A stretch of DNA of 64,000 nt from Bradyrhizobium sp. Ghvi (GTDB lineage: Bacteria; Pseudomonadota; Alphaproteobacteria; Rhizobiales; Xanthobacteraceae): positions 494,987-558,986 of the forward strand of contig NZ_FOVU01000004.1 in the NCBI RefSeq assembly GCF_900115265.1, read 5' to 3'. The first letter of the stretch is position 1; each line of letters begins with the position of its first letter. Below, piece by piece: positions 17,708 through 25,037 of this stretch. The notes beneath the pieces are model-generated. The model was given only the letters and a program-made list of their open reading frames with translations. It searched no databases and had not been told where the DNA came from. Made by a program: the position numbers and the translations under genes.

Positions 17708-18471
17708 CAGCTTGTGCTCCGGGATGGATAGACGGGCCCGTCGGCTTGTGGCCGCCCGGCGCGCTTGCAGAGATAGACTTCCTCTTCCGGATGGGCGGTG
17801 ATCGCGAAGCCCGCGCTGCGCAACATGGCCTCGACGCAGGCCCGGTTCGGCACCCACCAATTGGTGGGATCGTCGGCATATTTGTGCTCGATAAAGTGCA
17901 GCTTGGGATAGCCGGCGGAATCAAACTGGTCGGTGGTCCAGAAATCGTAGTTCTTCTCGATCGCGTCGATATGGCTGGCGCCGCGCTGCATCGACTGGAA
18001 CAGCAGGAGATCCGTAGCGACATGCTCGTGAATGAGATCCAGCGCCAGCAGCGGATGACGCAGATGATAGAGCACGCCCATGAAGATCACGAGGTCGAAC
18101 TTCTCGCGGAGTTGTCCGACGTCGTAGGCCGACATCTGGCGGAATTCGATCCTGAGGCCGTTCACCTCGGCGGCGAAACGAGCCTGTGCCAGATATTCTT
18201 CGTCGGTGTCGAGACCGAGCACGCGCTCGGCGCCCCGCCGTTTCATCTCCATGGCGTAGAAGCCGGCGTTGCAGCCGATATCGAGAACGGTCTTGCCTTC
18301 GAGGCGATCCGGAATGATCCCGGCGAAGCGGCGCCATTTCACGTTGGGATAGTCGCCGAGGAAGTGGGTGGGCGCGGTCGGCACGCCGTTGAGGTCGAGA
18401 TTGTGAAACCACGGCCCAAGCGCGTCGACGCGCCGGCGAATTTCGTCACGCGTGAGCAGCGCTCCGGTCAT
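17707..18471 (-). CDS. SAM-dependent methyltransferase (class I, CmoB-like fold)
   Basis: The product has 254 residues from ATG 18471, overlapping the nucleotidyltransferase stop (ATGA). Motif I is VLDIGCNAGFYAMEM near residues 62-76, motif II ends in VLGLDTDEEYLAQARF, and FDLVIFMGVLYHLRHPLLAL is motif IV with the post-motif. The C-terminus FIEHKYADDPTNWWVPN is characteristic of a subgroup of proteobacterial methyltransferases that, from memory, co-occurs with the B12 radical SAM and CgeB-like glycosyltransferases. It is probably an O-methyltransferase acting on a sugar or inositol; the acceptor is unknown. Confidence 0.82.
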   Translation of the reverse strand: MTGALLTRDEIRRRVDALGPWFHNLDLNGVPTAPTHFLGDYPNVKWRRFAGIIPDRLEGKTVLDIGCNAGFYAMEMKRRGAERVLGLDTDEEYLAQARFAAEVNGLRIEFRQMSAYDVGQLREKFDLVIFMGVLYHLRHPLLALDLIHEHVATDLLLFQSMQRGASHIDAIEKNYDFWTTDQFDSAGYPKLHFIEHKYADDPTNWWVPNRACVEAMLRSAGFAITAHPEEEVYLCKRAGRPQADGPVYPSRSTS

Positions 18472-19277
18472 GCAGTTGCTCCATTCTCCATTGCGGCGAT
18501 CGGTCGAGCCCCATCGTTCGAGCTGCCGGTCCGCAACCTCGGCCTGCTGTCGGCGCCGATGGTTTCCGCGAGCAGGGCCATCGCGGTGCGATAACCGTCG
18601 ATGGTCCCGACATCCACATAGGACTCGCCGGCCTTGACTCCGATGCCGAGACCGCCCGCTTCGATGTAGGCATTGACCAGGGTGCCAAAATACTCGTCTC
18701 GCCGCTCCCGTGCGCGCCAGAGTTCATGTAATTGGCGAAATCCGGTCGCTGACATTTTGAAAGCACCCCATATCCACCGCGAGATCGGGTTGGGCTGCTT
18801 GACCTGGATCTCCCGTACGTTATCGCCATTGAGAACGACGGCGTCGAAGAATTCCGGTCGCTCAACAGGGAAGAGCAGGAAGGAGAGGTCGGCATCGGGC
18901 AGAGCCTGCAACGCGACTTTGGGAAACCAGATCGTGTCGGGCAGACCGACGATGACGTCCTCGTCATGGCCGACCACGGTACCGGCCCGGAACACGGCGT
19001 CGCACAGGCCGGATGCGTCGGGCTGGACGACATAGGCGAGCTGGGCGCTGCCGTAGTGATCGCCGAAATATTCCAGAATGTCGGATTTGCCGGGCGAGAT
19101 CACGAAGCAGATCTTGTCGGCGCCGCCGAGGATCAAGCGCTCCAGGAGATATTCGGAGACCGCACAGGGACGCTCCGTACCGTCGTCCCGCCGGCTACCG
19201 ACCGGCAACAGCTCCTTGGAGAACGCCAGCGGCTGGATGCGGCTGCCGCGGCCCGCGGCCGGAACAATGCCCCACAT
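18468..19277 (-). CDS. Sugar-1-phosphate nucleotidyltransferase
   Basis: The product has 269 residues from ATG 19277. The G-x-G-x-R-x-x-P-type loop is WGIVPAAGRGSRIQPLAFSKELLPVG at the N-terminus, with the signature Lys in SKELLPVG. GLPDTIWFP contains the Mg2+-binding Asp and SYVDVGTIDGYR the C-terminal site. It resembles RmlA/GalU-type enzymes, so the product could be dTDP-, UDP- or another nucleotide-activated sugar. It is a few bases after the glycosyltransferase stop and before the methyltransferase. Given the inositol synthase at the operon head, activation of an inositol phosphate is one possibility, but unproven. Confidence 0.85.
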   Translation of the reverse strand: MWGIVPAAGRGSRIQPLAFSKELLPVGSRRDDGTERPCAVSEYLLERLILGGADKICFVISPGKSDILEYFGDHYGSAQLAYVVQPDASGLCDAVFRAGTVVGHDEDVIVGLPDTIWFPKVALQALPDADLSFLLFPVERPEFFDAVVLNGDNVREIQVKQPNPISRWIWGAFKMSATGFRQLHELWRARERRDEYFGTLVNAYIEAGGLGIGVKAGESYVDVGTIDGYRTAMALLAETIGADSRPRLRTGSSNDGARPIAAMENGATA

Positions 19278-19279
19278 GG

Positions 19280-20383
19280 TCAGGCCTCCTCGGATTGCTG
19301 CTGATGTGCGCCGCTGGAGTCCGCCTGCTCGAGCAGCGACACCAACTCGCGGGCGCGTTTGTCGGATGTGTGCTGATCCATCGTCCGCTCATAGGCGCAC
19401 CTGGCGATGGATTGCAGCTCGGCGCTCGACATTGCCAGCGCGGCCAAGGTGTCCTGCGCGTCACGCGCGATCAGGATCTCCCGGCCGGGCGTCAAGAACG
19501 CCTCGATGCCCGGCCAGTCGTCGCTCAGGAGCGGTACGCCGCAGGCCGCTGCCTCGAACAGGCGACCGGAGGGGCACCAGCCCATCTCCGCCATGGCTTT
19601 GCGCGTGACGTTGAGGGTCAGACGCGACGACGCAAAGAAAGGCGCATGCTCCGACGGCGGCAGATGCCGCACGAAGTAGATGTTGGGCGACCACGGAAAG
19701 TCGTCGGGATATTGCGCTCCGCCGATCAGAAAGCGCAGGTCCTGCCGCGCGCGTGCCGGTTCGACAAACAGAGCTTCGAGTCCACGCTGGCGGTCTTGGG
19801 AGTAGGTGCCGAGATAGGACAGATCTGCGCGATAGTGCGCTTGAGGCGGCACCGGGCGGTGAATGTCGCTGTCGACGTGGCCGTACAGGGGACGGATGTC
19901 AGCTGCGCCGAGCCGGTCGCGGAATTCGTGGGTCACGCGCGGTCCGCCGGTAAAGCTGAGGACGAGCGCGAAATCCCGCAGGCCTCGCGGGCCGATGTAA
20001 GGAACGGATTCACCCGCCAGGAGCCGCGACAGCGTGATGGGCGTATCCAGATCATAGAAGACGGGAATGGCGCGCCCTTCGGACATGATCAGGTCGGTCG
20101 CCGCGATCGCATCGGGACAGTACGACGTCACGATCGCGACATCGGCATCCCGGACGTCGTCGCGGGCGAGGGATCGGGTCTCCTCCCAATTCGAAAACAG
20201 CCGCAGCTGGCCACCCGGCAGCTCATGGAAGTCGCGGGCGCCGGCGTAGTAGGGCACGTCGCGCTCGTAGAAGACGACGGTGTGGCCGAGACGCGCCAGA
20301 TGCTTGCAGAGACCGCGCCAGAGCGTCGCGTGGCCGTTGCCCCAGGAGGAGGAGATGGTCAGGCCGAAAATGACGATCTTCAC
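19280..20383 (-). CDS. CgeB-like glycosyltransferase (GT-B) 4
   Basis: The product has 367 residues from ATG 20383, overlapping the histidine phosphatase stop. It is the closest paralogue of 7463-8584: MKIVIFGLTISSSWGNGHATLWR, then FYDLDTPITLSRL, LSYLGTYSQDRQ, GGAQYPDDFPW and GRLFEAAACGVPLLSDDWPGIE all have counterparts there. This indicates a duplication split between the two operons. The C-terminal tail is rich in Gln and Glu. It is soluble, with specificity unknown, though the paralogy suggests it adds a chemically similar residue. Confidence 0.83.
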   Translation of the reverse strand: MKIVIFGLTISSSWGNGHATLWRGLCKHLARLGHTVVFYERDVPYYAGARDFHELPGGQLRLFSNWEETRSLARDDVRDADVAIVTSYCPDAIAATDLIMSEGRAIPVFYDLDTPITLSRLLAGESVPYIGPRGLRDFALVLSFTGGPRVTHEFRDRLGAADIRPLYGHVDSDIHRPVPPQAHYRADLSYLGTYSQDRQRGLEALFVEPARARQDLRFLIGGAQYPDDFPWSPNIYFVRHLPPSEHAPFFASSRLTLNVTRKAMAEMGWCPSGRLFEAAACGVPLLSDDWPGIEAFLTPGREILIARDAQDTLAALAMSSAELQSIARCAYERTMDQHTSDKRARELVSLLEQADSSGAHQQQSEEA

Positions 20384-20976
20384 GCCGGCACCCGCTTGTT
20401 GATTCCGGTTATCTTGTATCCGCCTCTGTCTGCGCTGAGAGTGCTGACGCTGGACGGATCGATCTCGATCGCAAGAAAGTCGTCAAGCCGCATGCGCGCG
20501 TAATGCAGCAGCGCGGCACGGATCGGCTCGGCATGGCTGACGGCGATGGTCGTGCCCGCAGAACGATCGTTGCGCAGCTGCTCCAGATGGTTGACGATAC
20601 GATTCTGGAGCGACCGCATGCTCTCGCCGCCCGTTGGACGGGCGCTCCCACGTTGCCTGTTCCAGCGCGACCATTGCGGGTCCCGGCCGAGCTCCTCGAA
20701 GGATCGGCCGGTCCATTCGCCATAATCGAGTTCGTCGAGAGCGGGAACGATCTCGACCGGCAAACCGAAATGCGCGGCCAGGATGCAGGCTGACTGCATG
20801 CATCGCCGTTGCGGGCTCGATTGGATCAAATCCGGCCGCGGACGCAAATTGGCTGCACAGCGCGCCATCTCCTCGCAGCCGATGTCGTCGAGCGTGACAC
20901 CATTCATCCGCCCGCAAAGTGTGCGGCCGAGCAGGGCGTGATGGCCATGGCGGACCAGATGGATGATTGCGGCCAT
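20380..20976 (-). CDS. Histidine phosphatase family protein
   Basis: The product has 198 residues. Its start ATG 20976 overlaps the inositol synthase stop by one base (TGATG). The catalytic RHG is in IIHLVRHGHHALLG at residues 8-10, the second His region is SSPQRRCMQSA and LDELDYGEWTGRSFEEL is the acidic loop, with TIAVSHAEPIRAALL carrying the second catalytic His. It belongs to the branch including alpha-ribazole and sugar-phosphate phosphatases. Directly behind inositol-3-phosphate synthase, it is an attractive candidate for dephosphorylating inositol phosphate, replacing the unrelated IMPase fold. That role is inferred from position. Confidence 0.85.
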   Translation of the reverse strand: MAAIIHLVRHGHHALLGRTLCGRMNGVTLDDIGCEEMARCAANLRPRPDLIQSSPQRRCMQSACILAAHFGLPVEIVPALDELDYGEWTGRSFEELGRDPQWSRWNRQRGSARPTGGESMRSLQNRIVNHLEQLRNDRSAGTTIAVSHAEPIRAALLHYARMRLDDFLAIEIDPSSVSTLSADRGGYKITGINKRVPA

Positions 20977-22076
20977 CAGGTGTAGGCCTTGTCGTCGATA
21001 AAGGCACGCGTTCGCCGTCCGGCCTCCTCGTCGGTGAACTGCTGCGGCGGCGACTTCATGAAATAGCTGGAGGGACCGGTGAGGGCGCCGCCCCGACCGC
21101 GATCCATCGCAAGCTTGGCGCAGCGGACCGCGTCGATCACGACGCCCGCCGAGTTCGGTGAGTCCCAGACCTCGAGCTTGACTTCGGCACTCAGGGGCAC
21201 GCCGCCGAACGTCGTGCCTTCGAGCCGGATGAAGGCGAGCTTGCGGTCGGTCAGCCAGGGCACATGGTCGCTCGGCCCGACGTGAATGTTGTCGGGGTCC
21301 ATCGGGACGTCGAACTGGCTGGTGACCGCTTGGGTCTTGGAGATCTTCTTGGAGGTCAATCGTTCCCGTTCCAGCATGTTCTTGAAATCGGTGTTGCCGC
21401 CGACATTGAGCTGGTAGGTACGATCGAGCCGTACGCCGCGGTCGCGAAACAAATTGACAAGCACGCGATGCAGGATGGTGGCGCCGACCTGGCTCTTGAT
21501 GTCGTCTCCGATGATCGGAAGTCCCGCATCCTCGAACCGCTGCCGCCATTCTGGATTGGAGGCGATGAAGACGGGAATGCAATTGACGTAGCCGCAGCCG
21601 GCTTCGATGGCGCGCGCCGCATACCATTCGCTTGCGCGTTGCGAGCCGACCGGCAGGTAGGAGACCAGCACGTCGGTTCGCGACATCGCCAGAACTTCCG
21701 AAACGTCGGCCTCGGGGACGTCCGCGACCGGGACGTCATCTTCGAGATAGTGCCCGATGCCGTCCAGCACCGGGCCGCGCTGGACAATCACGCCGGTCTG
21801 ATCGACGTCGGCGAAGCGATGCGTGTTGTTCGGCCTGGCAAAGACGGCCTCGGCGACATCGCGCCCGACCTTGCTGGCGTTGACGTCAAAGGCCGATGCG
21901 ATCTGAATATCGCTGATGTGGTACCCGCCGAGATCGACATTCATCAGGCCGGGCACGGGCTCGTTCGACTTGGCGTTCCGGTAATAGGTGAGCCCTTGAA
22001 CGAAGGAACTCGCGCAGTTGCCGACGCCGACGATGCCGACGCGCACGCGGCGCCTGTCCTGAAGACGGGAATGCAT
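20976..22076 (-). CDS. ino1: Inositol-3-phosphate synthase
   Basis: The product has 366 residues, the compact bacterial/archaeal type. It cyclises glucose-6-phosphate to 1D-myo-inositol 3-phosphate with NAD+. The Rossmann motif is VGIVGVGNCASSFVQGLTYY near residues 13-32. NCIPVFIASNP and the catalytic segment GDDIKSQVGATILHR follow, then LNVGGNTDFKNM and LEVWDSPNSAGVVIDA. It is the first gene of a seven-gene operon ending at deoB. A perfect EcfG-type promoter lies about 50-75 bases upstream, suggesting induction in the general stress response. Confidence 0.93.
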   Translation of the reverse strand: MHSRLQDRRRVRVGIVGVGNCASSFVQGLTYYRNAKSNEPVPGLMNVDLGGYHISDIQIASAFDVNASKVGRDVAEAVFARPNNTHRFADVDQTGVIVQRGPVLDGIGHYLEDDVPVADVPEADVSEVLAMSRTDVLVSYLPVGSQRASEWYAARAIEAGCGYVNCIPVFIASNPEWRQRFEDAGLPIIGDDIKSQVGATILHRVLVNLFRDRGVRLDRTYQLNVGGNTDFKNMLERERLTSKKISKTQAVTSQFDVPMDPDNIHVGPSDHVPWLTDRKLAFIRLEGTTFGGVPLSAEVKLEVWDSPNSAGVVIDAVRCAKLAMDRGRGGALTGPSSYFMKSPPQQFTDEEAGRRTRAFIDDKAYT

Positions 22077-22126
22077 GGACGGAAACCTCCGGAAAGACGC
22101 CTGGCATCAGTGTAAGTAGATCGGCG

Positions 22127-22152
22127 AACGTATCGGAAGGTATGTTCGTTCC
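22127..22152 (-). promoter_or_regulatory. EcfG (general stress sigma) promoter for the inositol/oligosaccharide operon
   Basis: The minus strand reads GGAAC (22152-22148), exactly 17 bases, then CGTT (22130-22127). This is a perfect match to the alphaproteobacterial EcfG consensus GGAAC-N16/17-CGTT. It ends about 50 bases before the inositol synthase ATG at 22076, a normal leader length. The next gene upstream is divergent, so the site can only serve the minus-strand operon. Confidence 0.82.
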
Positions 22153-22406
22153 TGCACTGGAGGCACCAAGCTGCAATCGCGGATCGATTCCGACCAACAA
22201 AATGCAGCGGGCTTAACCTGGGATAGAATCCGCGGCTGCATGAAGGGAACGAAGATCTTCCTGGGTGAAGATGAAGAAGATGATGCTGGTTGTCCGCTTG
22301 GGCCACAACGCACCGTGAAGAACAAATCCCGATTGCCCGCGTTTCACCGCAAACGGTCCAGGCGATGATGGTGTCGTTGCGGCCCGGTCAACAAGCGAGG
22401 TGCCAC

Positions 22407-22694
22407 ATGACGTCCAAGACGCAGAACAGCGAAGCGCAAGAGACCACCGACCATGCCGCGATCCGTAAATGGGTGGAGGAGCGCGGTGGGCGGCCGGCCA
22501 CGGTCAAGGCGACCGAAGAGGATGGACACGCCGGCATCCTGCGCATCGATTTCGATCCGCCCGATGAAGAGCTCGACCGCATCGGCTGGGACGAGTTCTT
22601 CGAGAAGTTCGACGAGGCCGGGATTGCCTTTCTCCATCAGGATCGGACCAAGGACGGCAAGCTGAGCCGCTTCCACAAGTTCGTCCGGCGCTAG
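22407..22694 (+). CDS. Small conserved hypothetical protein
   Basis: The product has 95 residues from ATG 22407, with AGCGAGG upstream. It is acidic: KWVEERGGRPATVKATEEDG, then ILRIDFDPPDEELDRIGWDEFFEKFDEAGIAFLHQD and a basic end SRFHKFVRR. Similar 90-residue rhizobial proteins exist and are sometimes mislabelled as glucan branching enzyme. No known catalytic motif is visible. It lies divergent from the inositol synthase operon and 14 bases before the GT9-like gene, so the two are probably cotranscribed. Confidence 0.72.
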   Translation: MTSKTQNSEAQETTDHAAIRKWVEERGGRPATVKATEEDGHAGILRIDFDPPDEELDRIGWDEFFEKFDEAGIAFLHQDRTKDGKLSRFHKFVRR

Positions 22695-22708
22695 TCGGGC
22701 TGCTGGAC

Positions 22709-23623
22709 GTGGCGAACGGGTGGGTGGAGGCGATGCGCGCGGGCGATTTTGCGCGCGCCTGGGCCATCAATGACCGCGATCTCGTGGTGGCGTCGCTTTC
22801 GCCCAAGCATACAGGCCCGCGGCATCTTCAGCGGATTTGGCGGGGAGAGCCGCTCGCAGGTAAGCACGTGCTGGTCCGCTGCTATCACGGGCTCGGCGAT
22901 ACGATCCAGTTTCTCCGCTTCATGCGGCCCCTGCGCGATGTGGCGTGCAGCGTGACGCTTTGGTGTCAAAGCGAGCTGTTGTCGCTGGCGGAACGTGCGG
23001 CAGGTGTCGATCGCTCGCTGGCACTCCATGACGGTACGCCGGACGTGGAGTTCGAGGTCGATATCGAGATCATGGAGGTTCCGCACGCGCTCAAGGTCGG
23101 ACGAGAGCAGATCGAGATGCGAGCGCCATATTTGACGCTGCCGCCGAGGCGCGTGCCCTTTTCGGTCGATCGCGAAGGTCTGGCCGTAGGTCTGGTTTGG
23201 GAGGTCGGCCAGTGGGACAAGCGGCGGGCAGTTCCGCCTGAATTGTTGCGGCACTTCGCTGTTCGTGGCGTAGCTCTCCACTCGCTCCAGCGGGATGCGA
23301 CGCGCGAAAGCCTCTTGGGGATCGGCGCGCGCGACATTAATACGCCGGACGTGGCAACGCTTGGTCATCTGCTCCGTGAGCTCGACCTTGTCATTTGCGT
23401 CGATACCATGGTCGCGCACCTCGCGGGCGCACTTGGATGCGAAGCGTGGGTGCTGCTGCATGCCGATTGTGACTGGCGGTGGCCCTCAACCGGGGGTCGC
23501 TCGTTTTGGTACCCGAGCGTGCGGTTGTTTCGCCAAACGACCGCCGGCGACTGGAGCGTTGTCATCGCGGAGGTGAGCGAAGCGCTTCAGCAGCGAGTTA
23601 AGTCCGGGCAAACAGTCGCATGA
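22709..23623 (+). CDS. GT9-like (heptosyltransferase-fold) protein
   Basis: The product is about 304 residues from GTG 22709; ATG 22733 is an equally possible start. HVLVRCYHGLGDTIQFLRFMRPLRD is the GT9/heptosyltransferase-type N-terminal loop, and ELDLVICVDTMVAHLAGALGCEAWVLL is the conserved C-terminal donor motif with D-T-x-x-x-H. Relatives are often attached to TPR domains; here there is no TPR. The second-domain start WWEVGQWDKRR is present in modified form. It may transfer a sugar to a cell-surface glycan, substrate unknown. It is adjacent but divergent to the minus-strand saccharide cluster. Confidence 0.75.
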   Translation: MANGWVEAMRAGDFARAWAINDRDLVVASLSPKHTGPRHLQRIWRGEPLAGKHVLVRCYHGLGDTIQFLRFMRPLRDVACSVTLWCQSELLSLAERAAGVDRSLALHDGTPDVEFEVDIEIMEVPHALKVGREQIEMRAPYLTLPPRRVPFSVDREGLAVGLVWEVGQWDKRRAVPPELLRHFAVRGVALHSLQRDATRESLLGIGARDINTPDVATLGHLLRELDLVICVDTMVAHLAGALGCEAWVLLHADCDWRWPSTGGRSFWYPSVRLFRQTTAGDWSVVIAEVSEALQQRVKSGQTVA

Positions 23624-23629
23624 ACATGA

Positions 23630-24459
23630 TCAGGCCGGCACATTTTCGACTTTAGTCGATCCCGATTGCGCTGGCCGAGCACCCGGCTCGCGCGTACGGA
23701 TGCCGAGATAGGCCGGATCAAAACCCGCCAGCCGGACCAATCCAGGCCAGTTCGAGATCGTCAAGGTATTGCCGTGCCATTGCAGCAGGTTGGAGCGGCG
23801 CAGTTCCTGGATGGTGCGATTGGCGTGGACGGGAGAGATGCTGCAGGCCGCGGCGAGGTCAGCCTGGGTGAACGGCGAGGATAGTCTGAAATCCTTCGCG
23901 AGCCCGACATTCTGCAGCCGTGTGGTGATCTCGCAGAGCAGATGCGCCACGCGCTTCAAGGCGTTCCGGCTGCCGAGGTTTATCGTCCAGTTGCGCTGGA
24001 TGGCATGGTCGGCGAGCAGCATCAGCAACAAGGCGCGAGACATTCGGACCGACCGCGCCGTCAGTTCGCGAAAGAAGCGATGCGGAACCTGCGCCACGAC
24101 GGCGGGCCCGAGCGCAATCAGATTACCGGTGATGCGCGGCTGGTAGAGTGTCTGGAGATCTGCGATGTCGCCGGGGACCGCGATCGACGTGATCTGCCCG
24201 TCTGCGCCGTCGGCATCCTGCCAGGACAGATAACCCTGGAGCAGCAGGCAACATCTATTGGCATCATCGTCTTGGCGCAGGACTGCTTGGCGCGAACTGA
24301 AATGCGCAATCGTACTGGGCATTTCCGCCAGCAGATCGAGATCTTCGGTGGTCACGTCAGCAAGGCTCGCCAGGTGATTGGCGAGTGTGGAAAAAGGAAA
24401 ACCGGTCTGCATTCTTTGTCCGATCGCCCCGCCGCCGACATCATTCTGACCGAGTAACA
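23630..24459 (-). CDS. Crp/Fnr-family transcriptional regulator
   Basis: About 276 residues from ATG 24459; an upstream in-frame ATG at 24511 would give 293. A cNMP-binding-like beta-roll covers residues 30-150 (SRQAVLRQDDDANRCCLLLQGYLSW, VPGDIADLQTLY). The C-terminal winged helix has FTQADLAAACSISPVHANRTIQELRRSNLL. There are no Fnr cysteine ligands at the N-terminus, so it is not an oxygen-sensing Fnr. A GGAAC-N16-CGTC box at 24524-24548 suggests stress-dependent expression and supports the downstream start. It is convergent with the GT9-like gene. Confidence 0.83.
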
Positions 24460-24511
24460 TCGGGAAGGCATTAACTCTTGATAACGTCCGCCCGACGTCA
24501 GGATGCATCAA

Positions 24512-25037
24512 CGGATGCAGGTCGACGCTCGCCCGTGATCAACGTTCCTATTCATCGGAGCTAACTCCGGCTGCAATCGAGCTGCTGGTCGTCGCGTTCG
24601 AAGGCAACATTTGGAAGCGCCATCCGGAACTCGCGGCCATCCCGAGGCCAATACCGGCGGATGAGGGCCGACCGACAGGACGAGGAGAAGCCGTGGGGGC
24701 AATCACGACATCCGGCGTTCAAGGGTGTTCACGATGATCAGAACAGTCAGCACGGCAATCAGAAAGGTTCCGGCGGATATGGACCGCTGACGGTCTGATT
24801 TTGGGGATGCTCGCATGAACACGGTCCCGATGATCGCGTACTAAGGAATCGGGTGAACTTCCGTTCCTACGCTCGGCAAGATCCTCGTGAGCTAACCGGA
24901 TGGGTGCGCCAACTGACCTCAATCATCGCATCGCGGGCCTGCGCAACCTGAGACCTCCGCGGCCTCGCGTGGATGACTATTGCAGGAACGAGCGTCATTC
25001 CCGGGATTTGCACCAAGGTGCTAACGGGAAGGCGCTC
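24512..25037. other. Intergenic region with regulatory boxes, no gene
   Basis: About 525 bases divide the divergent Crp/Fnr and DUF4336-SDR genes. A likely EcfG-type promoter points toward the regulator. Short open frames exist on both strands, none with a ribosome site or a recognisable product. No tRNA-like or strong terminator structure was seen. A second GTTCC at 24863-24867 has no matching -10. Confidence 0.4.
24524..24548 (-). promoter_or_regulatory. Probable EcfG-type promoter of the Crp/Fnr gene
   Basis: The minus strand has GGAAC (24548-24544), 16 bases, then CGTC (24527-24524): a full -35 and three of four -10 positions. The implied transcription start is about 24516, which leaves a leader of about 57 bases if translation begins at 24459. 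Confidence 0.5.

Noticed and set aside
6384..22076. Reading the cluster as a bradyrhizose O-antigen locus
   Set aside because: Inositol synthase invites the comparison with the inositol-fused sugar of Bradyrhizobium LPS, but there is no polymerase, flippase, ligase or carrier transferase, and the stress promoter does not fit a constitutive surface polymer. Not excluded, only unsupported.
24844..24867. GTTCC in the 24.8-kb gap as another stress promoter
   Set aside because: The -10 position reads CCTT or CTTA; no CGTT-like sequence at 16-17 bases.
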